Assembly (NCBI RefSeq): GCF_030272615.1
Contig: NC_081405.1
Location: forward strand, 24,597,272 to 24,661,271
DNA from: Cryptomeria japonica
Taxonomy: Eukaryota > Streptophyta > Pinopsida > Cupressales > Cupressaceae
Direction: 5' to 3'
DNA: 64,000 nucleotides
Part shown: piece by piece, positions 46,560 to 58,310 of the stretch
How positions within the stretch are numbered: the stretch's first letter is position 1
Layout of the letters: every line of letters begins with the position of its first letter
Position numbers and translations under genes: made by a program
Notes under the pieces: generated by a model
What the model saw: only the letters and a program-made list of their open reading frames with translations
Told to the model about the DNA's origin: nothing
Databases searched by the model: none

Positions 46560-46945
46560 ATGCAAGTACCAGTTCATTTGCTCTAGTTTCATAAAGACAT
46601 TTGTGACTTCATCTTGTCTACATGTAATTGCATCATTCAGAGGTGTCTATTTTCGGTCATCTTGAATGTCTACTTCAGCTCTCTTCTCAAAAGCAAATGA
46701 AACATTTTTGCGTGACCCTGCCGAGAAAACAAGATGCAGGGAAGTTTCTCCATCTTCATATTTGTTTGGAGTATTTATCAACTATTTTCCTCCATCGCAT
46801 TCCTCCAACAAAAATCCTACAACTTTTATAATAGCATTATCTTCAATACACCTTACAACATCTAGAGTTGTCAATGCAATATCTATTAAATAGAATGATC
46901 CAACCCTAGCTTCCTAATCTTATAAACTCATTATTGCCAATATAA
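46560..46945 (-). pseudogene. Ankyrin-repeat gene fragment captured by E4
   Basis: On the minus strand, KVVGFLLEECDGG is followed by KYEDGETSLHLVFSAGS then AEVDIQDDRK and TPLNDAITCRQDEV. The G-TPLHLA and GA-VNxxD-xG-TPL pattern of ankyrin repeats is visible across about two repeats. Two TAG stops interrupt it, one after DDRK where Gln would fit. The source gene cannot be named. A further minus-strand stretch near 46280-46370 (MAGKIIEEDLCHIDTVECPL) may belong to the same capture or another. Confidence 0.7.
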
Positions 46946-46959
46946 CATGTCCTGCCTTC

Positions 46960-47787
46960 TTTCCAACTGACTAGGAGCATGACCACCTGCTACAATGATT
47001 AGGAGCTTGTTTAGAAGATCATAATTTCTGATCTGGTTGTTTCTCTTTCACCTTGTATTGCTTTGCAGTGTCTACTTGGAACATGGAAGATCATCTCTCC
47101 CGCATTTTGATGCTACATACTATATTATCTTTGTAGCGCAACTGTATATGTAACTGTGTTCATGGGGTGTGTGTACTATGTCATCGCCTCTACAAAATAG
47201 CCTGCGATAATATCCATCAATTTATGTTTCATTACTCTATGAATGTGATAGACCTCTTCATGCGGCATGTTCAAACCTATCCTCGTACAGAAAGGCACTT
47301 GACAAGATGATCTTGTCTCATGGTAGGAATGCCCCACAATTGATCATACAGTCTTTGTTGTCTGATGATAACAAGGCAATGCAAACAAGTGTTCATCCAA
47401 AGTGCATTGGTTACTCCTATGATCTTATGGAAAGTTAGAGACACATATCCACCATCAAACTTTGACTTGCAACCTTCCTTATTGCCTTGTTTGATTCACA
47501 GAGAATTGCTCCCTGGTGATTCCACAAAGAACTTGGCTCTTTAATGTGCAAACTGCAGTTGATTCCCTGAGAGTAAAGTCAATCTCCCTTAATATCCATA
47601 TTGCATTAGAATAGGCAATCGGGATATCCAAATCACCACGCTCAAAGAAGTTCCGACCTAGACGAGGAGTTGTCTGATTGATTCAACAAATCTGATGGCG
47701 CTACCCATTAGAAGAATTTTGATGTTCGAATATATGCTTGTTTGAATTTTCCACATAATTGAACAGCCTCAGGTTCGATTTAACTAT
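46960..47787 (-). other. E4 5' internal region, unassigned
   Basis: Minus-strand reading gives LGRNFFERGDLDIPIAYSNA then IWILREIDFTL near 47560-47670, which looks like decayed coding sequence, but I cannot name it. It could be a third captured fragment. Confidence 0.4.
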
Positions 47788-47800
47788 AGCTCTGATACCA
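47788..47800 (-). other. E4 primer binding site (initiator Met tRNA, minus strand)
   Basis: The plus strand AGCTCTGATACCA is the complement of TGGTATCAGAGCT, touching the LTR edge at 47801. It fixes the element's orientation. Confidence 0.9.
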
Positions 47801-47965
47801 TGTAAATGATGTTCAATCCTCAATTCAATATGCAAGATATATTCAAGTTATAATTTTCTTGATCTATGTATTGTCTATTTATATGATAAATCTGATTATC
47901 TTCTTTTGTATGGCAAGTGAGAGGAGCATTTATTGATTTTTATGTCCTTTTTCTCATATGCCATA

Positions 47966-48010
<45 letters not shown>

Positions 48011-48592
48011 GGGAGGATCAAGCAGTGCCTTGACTAGTCATGTCTTATAGACATGACCGATCAAGACACTACTTGATCGCACCCTTTGGTATATAATATC
48101 AATCGGTGTTAAACATATTTGTCAGCCTGATATTAATCGGTGATCACATAACATATGACATATTTGCCAACCCGATATTAATCGGGGTTTACGTAACATA
48201 TTAACATGTTTAACTGATATGCCAATTGGTATTAATGATGGCATTTGGTATAGCAAAGTAACCGAAGTGAATTGGTGTCTATGTTAACCAACACCGATCA
48301 CTTAACTAATGGTTATATTCATTAATCATTGATCGGTGTATTACTATGCCATCCGATAGTTATATAATAATCACTTGTTGAGAACAAATCCGATATAGAT
48401 CGGGATAGATGATTAATTAGATAACTATCGTTGATTACCAATATGCCATGGTTATCGATGAGGAATAATCATCAAATAGAATAGCTTGAAGTTTTTCTTA
48501 ATGGTTTAATTGATAGGATAAATGATTGAATGAGATACTTCATTTATCTCTCACTCAATCATTTATCTTACTGAAGCTATCATGCATTAACA
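47801..48592 (-). repeat. E4 5' LTR (right on the plus strand)
   Basis: 792 bp, direct repeat of 43004-43789 with an (AT)n run at about 47967-48005. The stem-loop seen in the other LTR is partly decayed here. Confidence 0.95.
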
Positions 48593-48594
48593 CT

Positions 48595-50610
48595 ATGGGT
48601 TCTCCTAAATTTCCACTTTTAACACCTCATAATTATGCATCATGGAAGATTAAGGCATGGAGTAAACTAATGGAAAAAGGACTCATTCATTATGTAAATG
48701 AAACTATAATAGCACCAACTAATCCTAAGGTTGATCCTAATGCTCAAATTGAATGGCTTACTAAGAATGCTATGGCACTTGGAACTCTTAGAAAGTATGT
48801 ATCAGATCACCTCATTTTTCACATTGATAAGTGTACAACAATTAAAGAGGCTTGGGATATTTTTAAGAAATTGTGTGGTCAAGTTGATGAGATTAAGGGC
48901 TACAAGCTTGATAGTGAACTCACAACTTTGGATCCCAAGGATTTTGATACAATCCAAGATTATGTCACAAAAGCAGCTGAGCTAAGAGCAAAGGTAAAGG
49001 ATTGTGGAATTGACAAAAAGGATGCTCAATTGGTTTATAACTTGTTGGACAAACTTCCTTCAGAGTATGCAACCTTTGTATCTAGCTTTCAAACCCATAG
49101 GTTAGCTCACCGTTCCTCATACACTTCTCCCTCATTTGATTCATTCACGTAGATGTTGATACTTGAGCAATCTAAGTTGACCATGATGGGGATTCTCAAA
49201 TCTTCAAAGTCACAAGCTTTGGCGGCTAATAAAGGGAATCAAAGTAGTCAAGGAAAAGGCAAGAATCAAAAGCAACCTAAGTCAAAACCACAACAAGGTG
49301 ATTCACCCTTCTCACCTAAGAGGAAATCATATAAGGACAATGTTTTTTATGGATATTGCAAGAAGTTAGGACATGATGAACATCATTGTTACAAGAAGGA
49401 TATTGATGAGTTGAAGAATCTTCTTGAGAAGAACAAAATCAACCTACCTTCTAGAATGTCTATATCAGCTTCTTCTTCCAAGGATAAAGGAATGGATCAC
49501 TCTTTTGGGATAGATAAAGGAAAGGGACAAGCTCTTTGTGCTACTACAAGTCATGATTCAAAGAGATGGCTTCTAGATTCAGGGGCTTCTCATCATATGG
49601 CATCTTCGTAGTCTATGTTTTCTACATTTGAGCCTTGCCACATGCCATAGATTTTGATGGGCAATCATACATACATGGATGTCATTGGGAAAGGATATAT
49701 TGCCATTGGGGATAACTCCTTCAATGATGTGTTGTGTGTACCCCACTTGACGATTAATCTTCTTTCCATCTATCAAATCACACATGGGGCAACTAGGAAA
49801 ATTGTGGAGTTCACACCTGATTCAATTATCATTAGAGACTTGGAGAGTGGAGCTATCATTGTGACTGGGGTGGTTAATCATGCATCTCGGTTGTACTCTT
49901 TATCACATTTTGGTCCTATTGATGAGGTTTATTCTTCCTATGTTGATGATTCAGATTTTGAGGAGAACTTTGGGCATTTGAACTTGGGGATTCTCACTTG
50001 TGACGCTGTTCTTAAGCCTTGAATTTCATCTCCTCCTATTAATATCACACCACCTATTGCAGATGATGATGTAGCTAGTGTGACAGTTTTGCCTTCTTGT
50101 GCGTGAGTGCAGCAGGATATTTCATGTCTTCCAGCTACAATTCATTGGGATGACTACTTGACAGACATTGTAGGTTTGTTTGTGGAGTCCGACATTGTAG
50201 ATTTGGGAGACATCATTGATGACATTCATCTTCTCTTTGATGAAGATGATCCTTCTTTGATTGTTGCGAGGGGTCACCCTGACCCTCTTGTGCATTCTCT
50301 ACATGATCAATCTTTAGAGGTTGACATGATTGTGGATACTTTTGTACAACACTTAGAGGAGGTCTCTTTATCTTTTGAGGAGACATATGAGTCTTTGGAC
50401 ATTGTTCTACATTCATCTCCACTAGATCTTGGAGTTCCTTTTTCAGCAGTGTGGCACAATTTACCACCTTTGGAGAAGGTTACTTTCAACATCGACATGG
50501 AGACATCAATAACACACATAACACTAAGATTTTTGACATGGAAAACTCGGTTAAAGGAAAAACAATGGTGGGAACCTACCCATAATGAGATAATAGCCTG
50601 TTACGAGTAA
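48595..50610 (+). pseudogene. copia-D gag-protease frame (Ty1/copia), no polymerase
   Basis: The ATG at 48595 overlaps the E4 target duplication. The Gag part reads LLTPHNYASWKIKAWSKLM and then KEAWDIFKKLCGQ, the UBN2-type copia Gag. A knuckle YCKKLGHDEHHC follows near 49355 and a protease LLDSGASHHMASS near 49570, then a stretch resembling the post-protease region (VPHLTINLLSI, near 49740). After about 49990 there is an acidic segment with no domain I recognise, ending at 50610. One frame runs throughout, cut by stops at 49150, 49609, 49648, 50020 and 50104. No integrase, reverse transcriptase or RNase H follows, and no 3' LTR was found, so the copy is either gag-protease only or truncated. 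Confidence 0.85.
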
Positions 50611-51170
50611 GTGAAATATTACAATGGGAAATGCACATGCATTCAGGCACACTGCCTACATCTCACTGCTCAAATCACAAAATAAGAAGGGCTACAACCT
50701 CGGGGAAGGATCACTGCCTTATAGAAACATTTAGATTACATCTGGAGGATCATGAACTGAAGAAATGTCATCTTCTCATGCTTGGTTATAGTTTTGGTTA
50801 AGCACAAACTCAAACTCTTCTCTTTCACACTTCTTCACACTATTTCACACTTCACCTCTGCTACTAAAAGATCAAATTGATGTTTGCACATGTAGATACA
50901 TCTCTCAAATGAATATTACATATATTTATACAAATCATCAATCTATATTTCAAGGTCATCTAAACCCTCAACACAAATTACAAAACAATAACCTCACATG
51001 CTACAACAATACATGCGGACCCAAAACAATGTCAGCTAAGACATAGTCTAGACCTAAACCAACACTGCAAACAATTAAACTTCTCAAGTTTCTTCTCATC
51101 CTTTGAATCTTATGCACACATCATTTTCATAATCTATAATAAAACTTTCTCCAATGCACACATCCCAACA
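50599..51170 (-). repeat. Candidate LTR in reverse orientation
   Basis: On the minus strand it opens TGTTGGGATGTGTGC at 51170, just after a purine-rich AGGAGGATGGAGG, and contains TATAAATATATG near 50933. The proposed end near 50599 lacks a matching target duplication, so this may be a fragment. Confidence 0.35.
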
Positions 51171-53270
51171 CCTCCATCCTCCTACTAGATAATCCTATTA
51201 TGCTTCCCAATGCCTCATTATCCATGACATATCTAGAGTGGGGTATTTTTTTCTTCCACCACCTACTCCTTGGAGATTTCTTACCCCCATCCATCCACCA
51301 TATTCCCCTATCTATTTACATTATCTTTATCTTTCCTCATCCCATAATTCATCTTCCTTTGTCATTGATATCAAACTACAAGCTACCCTCCACATCATCC
51401 AATGTTATATGGACTTCAATTAATCTGATGCTCCTAATAATCAAATATGGCAAGCTAATCTTAATCAATTCAATGTATGCAATCTAAGCAAGTCATCTAA
51501 TCACAACCTTGGTCTTGTTCCTAACCTTGTTGGAAGCATATTGGAAGCCTTGTTCAAATCTAATCATCATCATGAAGATATATCATTCCTAATATTTTTT
51601 ATATTTCTAAATATATTTTTTCCACATCAATAACACTTATTCATCATCCAATCAATCATTCTTAACTTTTTAGATTGATCGGGGTAAAACCATGTTTTCT
51701 TTTGTATCATTTTGTGCATGATTTCTTACTTTCTCATTTATGTGCATTATCATCTTGCTTACATCTATATTGGTCCTTGTAACCTAGTTGCATCTATATT
51801 TATCCTTGTAGATTACCTTTCATTGCGATATCATGTTCTTCAATATCATGGTGCTATAATAAATAGGGTTGATTGTGACATGTTTTCTATATTTGGGACA
51901 CATTGTCACCTCGATTCATTATACCTCGGTACATGACATCTAGTACAATATAATATGAAGATTGCTTAATCCAACACAACATTACTAATCCACTCCCTTC
52001 CCCCCAAATCCATTATCATTTCATCCATTCATCACCTATCCCATAATATCTTCTATCCCACCTATCTTACATATTTTCATCCATTTTGAGATCATACCCA
52101 TGTTCTCTTGAACTTTCATGTCCTCTTGAAGGGGAATTATCGTCTTTATCATCATTTATCCCAATCACTCCTTTGAATGATTGGGGCATCTTCCTTAATC
52201 TAACCATTTTCTTCCCATCCAACTAGTTTTAATATTTGAAATGACTCTACTTTGTAACACCACTTCAAGTACCACCATTTATATAATCATTCCTATTATT
52301 AATTCCTCCTCCAAATGATAGTGACTTATTCCCTAATCTAACCATTTTCTTCTCATCTAACGAATTTTATTTTTCTTTGAAATGTGTCTCTTCATATCAC
52401 CACTTCAAAAAGGAGCGAAATTTAGGCACCTAAAATTGGCACATTGTCAATTACCTAATTACCTTATCATTTCCTCCTTAATCGATTGAATAAGTCCCTA
52501 TTTATCTAATTTAACTAAATAATATTTTATTATTTAATTAATAAATTCATTATTCATCTTATTTATCTGGCCCTATTTCTAACCTAAAAGCACTTACTCG
52601 TCTTTTTTCTAATGTCAAACTTAAGTAAATAAATCTAAATATTAATATATTTACTTGTCCTTTATCCCCTTTCCAAAAATTAAGTAAATATTCCTATTTA
52701 TTTACCTACCTTTTTCATCCATGTTCTATTAATAAATTAAAACTAATAACTCACTAACTCCTCACTTGAACAAACGAACCATGATTAACTCCTCTCAAAT
52801 CTTGCACAATCCCCAAATGTGTACAAATTTATGGTCTTTATTCAAGGTATGGATCCTTTGTTCATGTCACATGGGTCAAGGGATTTCCCATCCCTCACAG
52901 GTACTACAAAGTAACCCTTTTCCATCTCATCCCGCCACTTTATTTGAGGAAATACCCACCGTTAATTTCCCCTCAATCCATATCCACAAATCATGTAAGG
53001 GGACTTATCCTTCTCTTATCCTCTCAAGTCTAAACCAATTTCACTCTTTTATCTTTATTTTTAATCCAAGTCATGATTCAATTCTTGAATTAAAAATATA
53101 AAAATTGTCCTCAACCTAAATTATTCTAAAAAAGACTATGAAATACAACCTTATACTCTTAGTGGAAGCACTCGCATCTAAAGGGAAAATGGGCATCCCA
53201 GAAAAGACATATGAGATTAGTATTCACATCTAGCATTAATTAGAAATGCACACTACTATGCCATAAAGTG
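51171..53270. other. Unassigned repeat-like DNA
   Basis: C- and T-rich on the plus strand, with no recognisable coding sequence. Near 52405-52455, AAAAAGGAGCGAAATTTAGG is followed by CACCTAAAATTGGCACATTG, which recalls the purine tract and LTR start of E1 and E2 (CCTAAAATTGCGACACTTGC). It may be a decayed relative, but the second end was not found. Confidence 0.35.
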
Positions 53271-53279
53271 GAATCAGAC

Positions 53280-54500
53280 ACAATTTATTTCCCACATCAA
53301 CCCCTTAGAGGAAAGTGATTGCTACTTAAGATCTTGCCAGATCAAACAATAGTTTCAATAACATGCGTACATTTAGATTCAATAACACAGAATTATAAAA
53401 CAAAACAAAAGAAAAAAGAATAGAACATAGATATACCATGGGGAAAACCCTTTCGAGTAAAAAACCCCACACTTCAAAACCATAGAGTCATTTAATTATT
53501 CAGCAACAAAAACAATTATAATACATTTTTTAGGCTCTAGGCCTTTACATGGAGATTTACATCCTGCTCCATCTTAGAGAAAATGCAGCAACATAACCCT
53601 TGTAAAATGAACTCCTCTCTCTACAACTCCTCTAGTAGTTCTTATATTTATAGAGCTTAAAATGCAAAACCAATAGCTTCCCAAAAGTGTCCACATTCAA
53701 TGTACACAGGGGCTTCACTAGCTAGGCAATATTATATCACGTGCATTCATATTGGGGGGTTTAATATCCCAAAAATGAGGGTGCAATATATTGCCTATCA
53801 ATGAAAATTGCGGGGGGGGGGGGGGTTAATTCTGATTATGAAAAAATATAATATTTGGTGAAAATACGGTGGACTTTTAATTCGAGATGTGTATTGGGAG
53901 GGGGTGACAAAAAAGGAGCTTAGGACAATATTTTTTGAAAATGGGGGATTCTTTAGTATGTCATGAACGCACGTGCTATAACTTAGGCTCACTAAGTGAA
54001 TCCCCCTGTGTCATTGTATTTGTGAATGTAAATAGAAAGTACCTTTTGCATAACTCTTGCATAAATGATATTTAATCCAATATTATTTATTCCATAAGCA
54101 TAAATAATCCAAGATGAGATAAACAAGCCTTTTGCTAATTTGAAACTTTCCATTTTACTCCAAGCCTATTCGAGTGGAAGATTTGGTCCCACTGAGAATC
54201 TTTTCAAAAACATGAACAAGAAAGGAAAACAAGCTATGCAACCACTTGTCACAAAAGGGGAGATTTGAAGAGCTCCAATGAAAATTTCTTCACAAAGTTC
54301 CTTCCTTTTTGCCAAGTGTCACAATTTCCTTTCACCTCAAATATTTTTGCACCCAACTTGCCATCGGGCCCTGTAATTAAGTTTTGCACTTTGAAAAGTT
54401 AATATATTCCAATAAATAAATAAAATCAGCACACAACACCATTAAATTAATTAAATAATTTCCTTGTGACTCCTAAGGTTGAGGCACCTTAATCCCAACA
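53280..54500 (-). repeat. Candidate 3' LTR in reverse orientation
   Basis: On the minus strand it opens TGTTGGGATTAAGGTGCC at 54500, preceded by AAGTGGGATAT as a possible purine tract. It carries the GGGGTTTTTTACTCGAAAGG/GTTTTCCCCA phrase near 53440. A run of about 14 G lies at 53811-53824. The far end is placed only approximately. Confidence 0.4.
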
Positions 54501-55372
54501 ATATCCCACTTGACGAAGACCTTACATGAGTCATCTCATCACAAGATTCACACTGCTAAGAGCCACTTAATGAAACCATATCATCACTACCATCCATGAA
54601 ACCGCATAGATCCAAAACATGCTCTCGTGCTCCATCCAAACATATGAAACAACATCCAAGATGTCCACCATCTCAGGCAACAATCCATGCCATCCTCCAA
54701 CATGCCACCTATGGAAGAAAAGGAACAAGCCAAGGTGAAAATACACCAATCCAAAGAACACAAGCATAAGACTCCAATGATATAAAAGGCTATAGGATAC
54801 TACCAAAACTCCACTGTGCTCATGAGCTATACTGAAGCATCAACAATAACAACTTTAAAACCCAAAACTAGAACACAACTATGAAGTAATCTTCCAGAAT
54901 ATAAGATAAAACACCAAATAGAATAACAATCAAACTGATTGCACCCATCCAACTGATAAACCCATGCAACTGAAAAATAGCACCCACAACAAGTGTTAAT
55001 CCATCCAATCACACATACCTCGAAGGTATATACCATTAGTAAACTCATGCCACCAACATAACTAACCTAATAAATTGCAACCTCAAGCTCCATGTGCAAA
55101 ACTAGTCAATGAAGACAAAACACATTCAAGAACTCCCACTACATGGGTAATGTCAAATCTAATAGGATCAATGGCATACTAAGTCTGCCAATCACAACAC
55201 ATAGAGAGTGTAACCATGTAGTACCAAGGACCACCCACAAAGATATGCACATCCTGCAAACAAAACTGTTTCAAGAAATATCTCTCTAGACAAGTCTACA
55301 TAGCTCTCCAAAGTTCTCCACCTTTGATAGAAGAAAGAGGTACAGGAACCTCCATGTCATCACCCAAGAGAA
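54501..55372. other. Unassigned stretch left of E3
   Basis: A- and C-rich on the plus strand. It could be internal sequence of the reverse-oriented element whose LTR ends at 54500, but no Gag or Pol motif is readable. It continues in style at 63145-64000 on the other side of E3. Confidence 0.35.
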
Positions 55373-55377
55373 AACAT

Positions 55378-56539
55378 TGTTGGCATTTTTTATGTTTATG
55401 TTGTGATTGTCATTGATGGACACACAGTTGTATTGAGATCCCCTTTATATGTATGAGCTCATGCTCAATCGGTATTTGTTCCAACCGGTATGTTGTATTC
55501 TAGTCTTTAGACTAGTAGTGATTTTGTAGAATGTGTTTCCCGGTTTGAAGCAGCATGTCGACCCTAAGTGGTTCATAGATCACAAGCAGTATGAGGGAGA
55601 AAAGCGGCACAACACATTCTTACTACTCTTCATTTTTGTCAAACCGGCAACCGATATTTTGTATGAACCGGTAATACTCTGTGATGAGTTACCAACCGAC
55701 ATTTTGTGATGAGTTACCAATCCACCGATTGTTTGACGGTGCTGACACATTAATGGTGATTCCTATGTCGTGTTACTAAGTATGTCTAGGTTCATTGAAC
55801 CTAGGAAATTGTAAACAAATCCCATTGGACTGATATGAAATCAGATTCCTTTAAAAGGACATCATGTCTAGGGTTTTAGGTTGTTGCGAAAAGGGTTAAT
55901 GTTGAGCTAGGGTTTAAGGTGGATGTTGAGTTGTTGGAAGAGCGATCTTATCTAAGAAGATCGAGCTGTAACTAAGAGAGAGATAGAGAAGACTGAACTA
56001 ATGTTGGAATGCATTAGCTATGAGCAATATTGGATCTAACCAAGCAGTTTGTGCTATTAGATAGATCAAACACTTGTTGATTACTCACATCTTTAACAAG
56101 TTAGTAGTCCCTAACTGGGTAGGCCTCAAAGCCTTTGTAAAATCCTCTAACAAGGTGGTTCACACATATGAATCTAAAATCCTCTAACAAGGTAGTCTTT
56201 AATCGGACTTATCTCCTAACAGAGATTGAGATTCCTAACAGGATTTGTTATGGTGAAGAACATTGTAAGACCTTAACCGGTCTGGTTTCTATTATGCAGA
56301 TAGTGATTTGTGAGTTCCATCTCACTGTGGTTTTTTCCTAGTTGGGTTTCCACGTCAAATATCTTGTGTTATGGTTGTATTGCTTTTGTGGGTGAATGTT
56401 TTATTCGCATTTTGGTTTGTATGTGCGGTAACTGGTTTGACTGTCAGACTGCTTTACTGGTTTATCTTTAGAGTGTGTAAGTGTTTTAGTGCAAAGATTT
56501 TTGGCATACTAATTCACCCTCCCCTCTTAGTATTCATCA
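55378..56539 (+). repeat. E3 5' LTR
   Basis: 1162 bp, direct repeat of 61957-63139, rich in AACCGGT-type motifs, with GTGGTTTTTTCC..TTGGGTTTCCACGT near the right end as in copia-B. Confidence 0.95.
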
Positions 56540-56541
56540 AT

Positions 56542-56554
56542 TGGTATCAGAGCC
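56542..56554 (+). other. E3 primer binding site (initiator Met tRNA)
   Basis: TGGTATCAGAGCC two bases after the LTR end. Confidence 0.9.
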
Positions 56555-56589
56555 AACCTTTCTATAAGTTTAACCACTTGGAAAGAAAT

Positions 56590-57882
56590 ATGGTGGAATA
56601 CACCTTGAGGGAACTTACTCAATGGCTCACTAAGTCTGAGCAAGCCTATGATGATCTTATGGTCAAATACAAGGCATCTCAAGCAAAAAGAAGAGAACAT
56701 GTAGAGAAGCTAATGGAACTATCTGAAAGTAGTTCTGAAGATGAAGCTAACATGGAAGCTATGATTGCTGAAGTGAATAAGCTGAATGCTTCAAACTCCA
56801 ATCTGAGAAAGGAGTTGGAAGGACTGACTATTCGGTTCAGTCAAGAGCTTGAGAACTGGAGAAAAGGTGAAGATCTGGTGAAAGACAGAGATCATGAGAT
56901 CTCCAAGTTGAAACATGAGATTAGTGCACTAACTGCTCGCCTTCATGAGAGTAGAATGGAAAAAGAAGACATGCAAGGAGAACTGAACATTGCCATCTCT
57001 GAAAATGCAAGTCTTATGGAGACAAACATTGCTATTTCCAAAGAACTCTTTGAGTCAAAGGAAATACTTGCTAAGTTTGGCAAAAGTACAGTCAAGCTAG
57101 AGCAAAAGCTTGAGTCATCTAGACCGGCAAAGAATACCAATGGTCTTGGTTTTTCTGGACATGAGGAAGGAGAATCCTCAGAAACAAATGTTGAAGCATC
57201 AAAGAAGCAACCGACACTCAAAGGAAAAGGTAAGCAAAAATTCAAACCTATTTGCTTTAACTATCTTAAAGAAGGACACACTGCAAATGTATGTAGGAGC
57301 AAAGCCTACAATAATTTTCCTTATTTTATCAACAATGTACCTAGATTCAATAAGTTCAATGGTCATTGTTATGCATGCAACAAGTTTGGGCATAGAGCAT
57401 TTGAATGCAGGTCTATAGTGGATAACACTGGAAGATATCCTCAGAGGACCCAAGGAACTAGTCCTGAATCTTTTATAAACCGGAACCACAACCGGTTTAA
57501 TGACTTCAATCATCAGTCAAGAAGTGGTGGTCATCAAGCGGCAACTGGATGGAGAGAAAATTGTATGATCTATCATGGTCATGGACACACTGCTGCAACA
57601 TGCAGAAGGAAGATTGGAAACATGTAGAATGGACCTTGGAGAGCACCTGGACTTGTTTGCTATCACTGCAAAAAACCGGGTCACATTGCAAGACTTTGCA
57701 GAAGCAGAAAAAGTATATCTGATGATATATCGGTCACTCAAGAAGGAGAAATAGATGTTGAAAAAGTTCAAGGAGACATGAAGAAAACATGGAAGAAGAA
57801 ACCAACAATGTCGGAAGAGGAACCAATTTCTGCACCTAGTGTGGAAATATCTGAACCGACAAACTTAGCCTCAAAGGCTTAG
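56590..57882 (+). pseudogene. E3 ORF1: coiled-coil and zinc-knuckle Gag-like protein
   Basis: The ATG at 56590 is the first after the primer site. Residues about 1-220 are charged and helical (EVNKLNASNSNLRKELEGL, KDRDHEISKLKHEISALTAR) with coiled-coil spacing. Four knuckle sites follow: CFNYLKEGHTANVC (second Cys changed to Tyr), CYACNKFGHRAFEC (intact), CMIYHGHGHTAATC (second Cys changed to Tyr), and CYHCKKPGHIARLC (intact). A TAG at 57625 separates the last from the rest; the frame then continues to 57882. Both Cys-to-Tyr changes are TGT/TGC to TAT/TAC, that is G-to-A on this strand. A nucleic-acid-binding Gag role is likely. The usual copia Gag domain is not seen upstream. Confidence 0.75.
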
Positions 57883-58047
57883 GGGGAGAAAATGGAGAAA
57901 TGCTTTCAAACCCCTGGTTAACACCGGTAAAAGACCTTAACTGGTATGCTACACCTGTCGCTTGGCAGAAGACTAGAAATGGTAAAAAGGCAAATTAGGT
58001 TTTACGCCTTAATAGAGGAGCATTAATGATGGTAGGTGAGAGACATG

Positions 58048-58054
58048 TATAAAT
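58048..58054 (+). promoter_or_regulatory. Candidate internal TATA box before E3 ORF2
   Basis: TATAAAT lies about 260 bp before the ORF2 start at 58311, in the non-coding gap after ORF1. The intervening sequence is purine-rich and gene-leader-like (GAGCGAAGAAAAGGCG). This suggests ORF2 could be transcribed on its own; positional inference only. Confidence 0.3.
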
Positions 58055-58310
58055 GCATTTTTCAAATCATTTCTCACTATCTGTTTTTGAGCGAAGAAAT
58101 TTTTTCAAGTGCGGAGCGAAGAAAAGGCGATTTGAGCTTAGATTTCAAGAAATTGGATAACTTTGAAAGAGATTCAAATCTAGTTTGCAAGTGGTAGTGG
58201 AGAACTCAAACTGGCGATTTGGCATTCGACGGAGAGTGAAGTAAAGCAAAATCAGGTCGCCCTAAATTCACGTTTGAAAGGTATTTTTCATGTTCTTGAA
58301 ATACTCTTCA

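Larger units (their letters stand above)
43004..48592 (-). mobile_element. E4: reverse-oriented copia-derived element carrying host gene fragments
   Basis: A 5589-bp element with LTRs 43004-43789 and 47801-48592 and an exact target duplication CTATG (42999-43003 and 48593-48597). Orientation is minus: the initiator-Met primer site lies on the minus strand at 47788-47800, and the purine tract at the other end (43790-43800). Reading on the minus strand after the primer site there is an unassigned ~0.8 kb, ankyrin-repeat sequence, an importin beta-like segment, short tandem repeats, a copia RNase H C-terminal scrap, and three 172-bp repeats. Nearly all pol is missing. This is the layout of a transduplicating LTR retrotransposon. 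It inserted at the start codon of the copia-D gag. Confidence 0.9.

Noticed and set aside
53811-53824. Long G-run as a quadruplex or regulatory element
   Set aside because: A single homopolymer inside a decayed LTR; a similar C-run occurs near the E3 LTR end, so slippage explains it.
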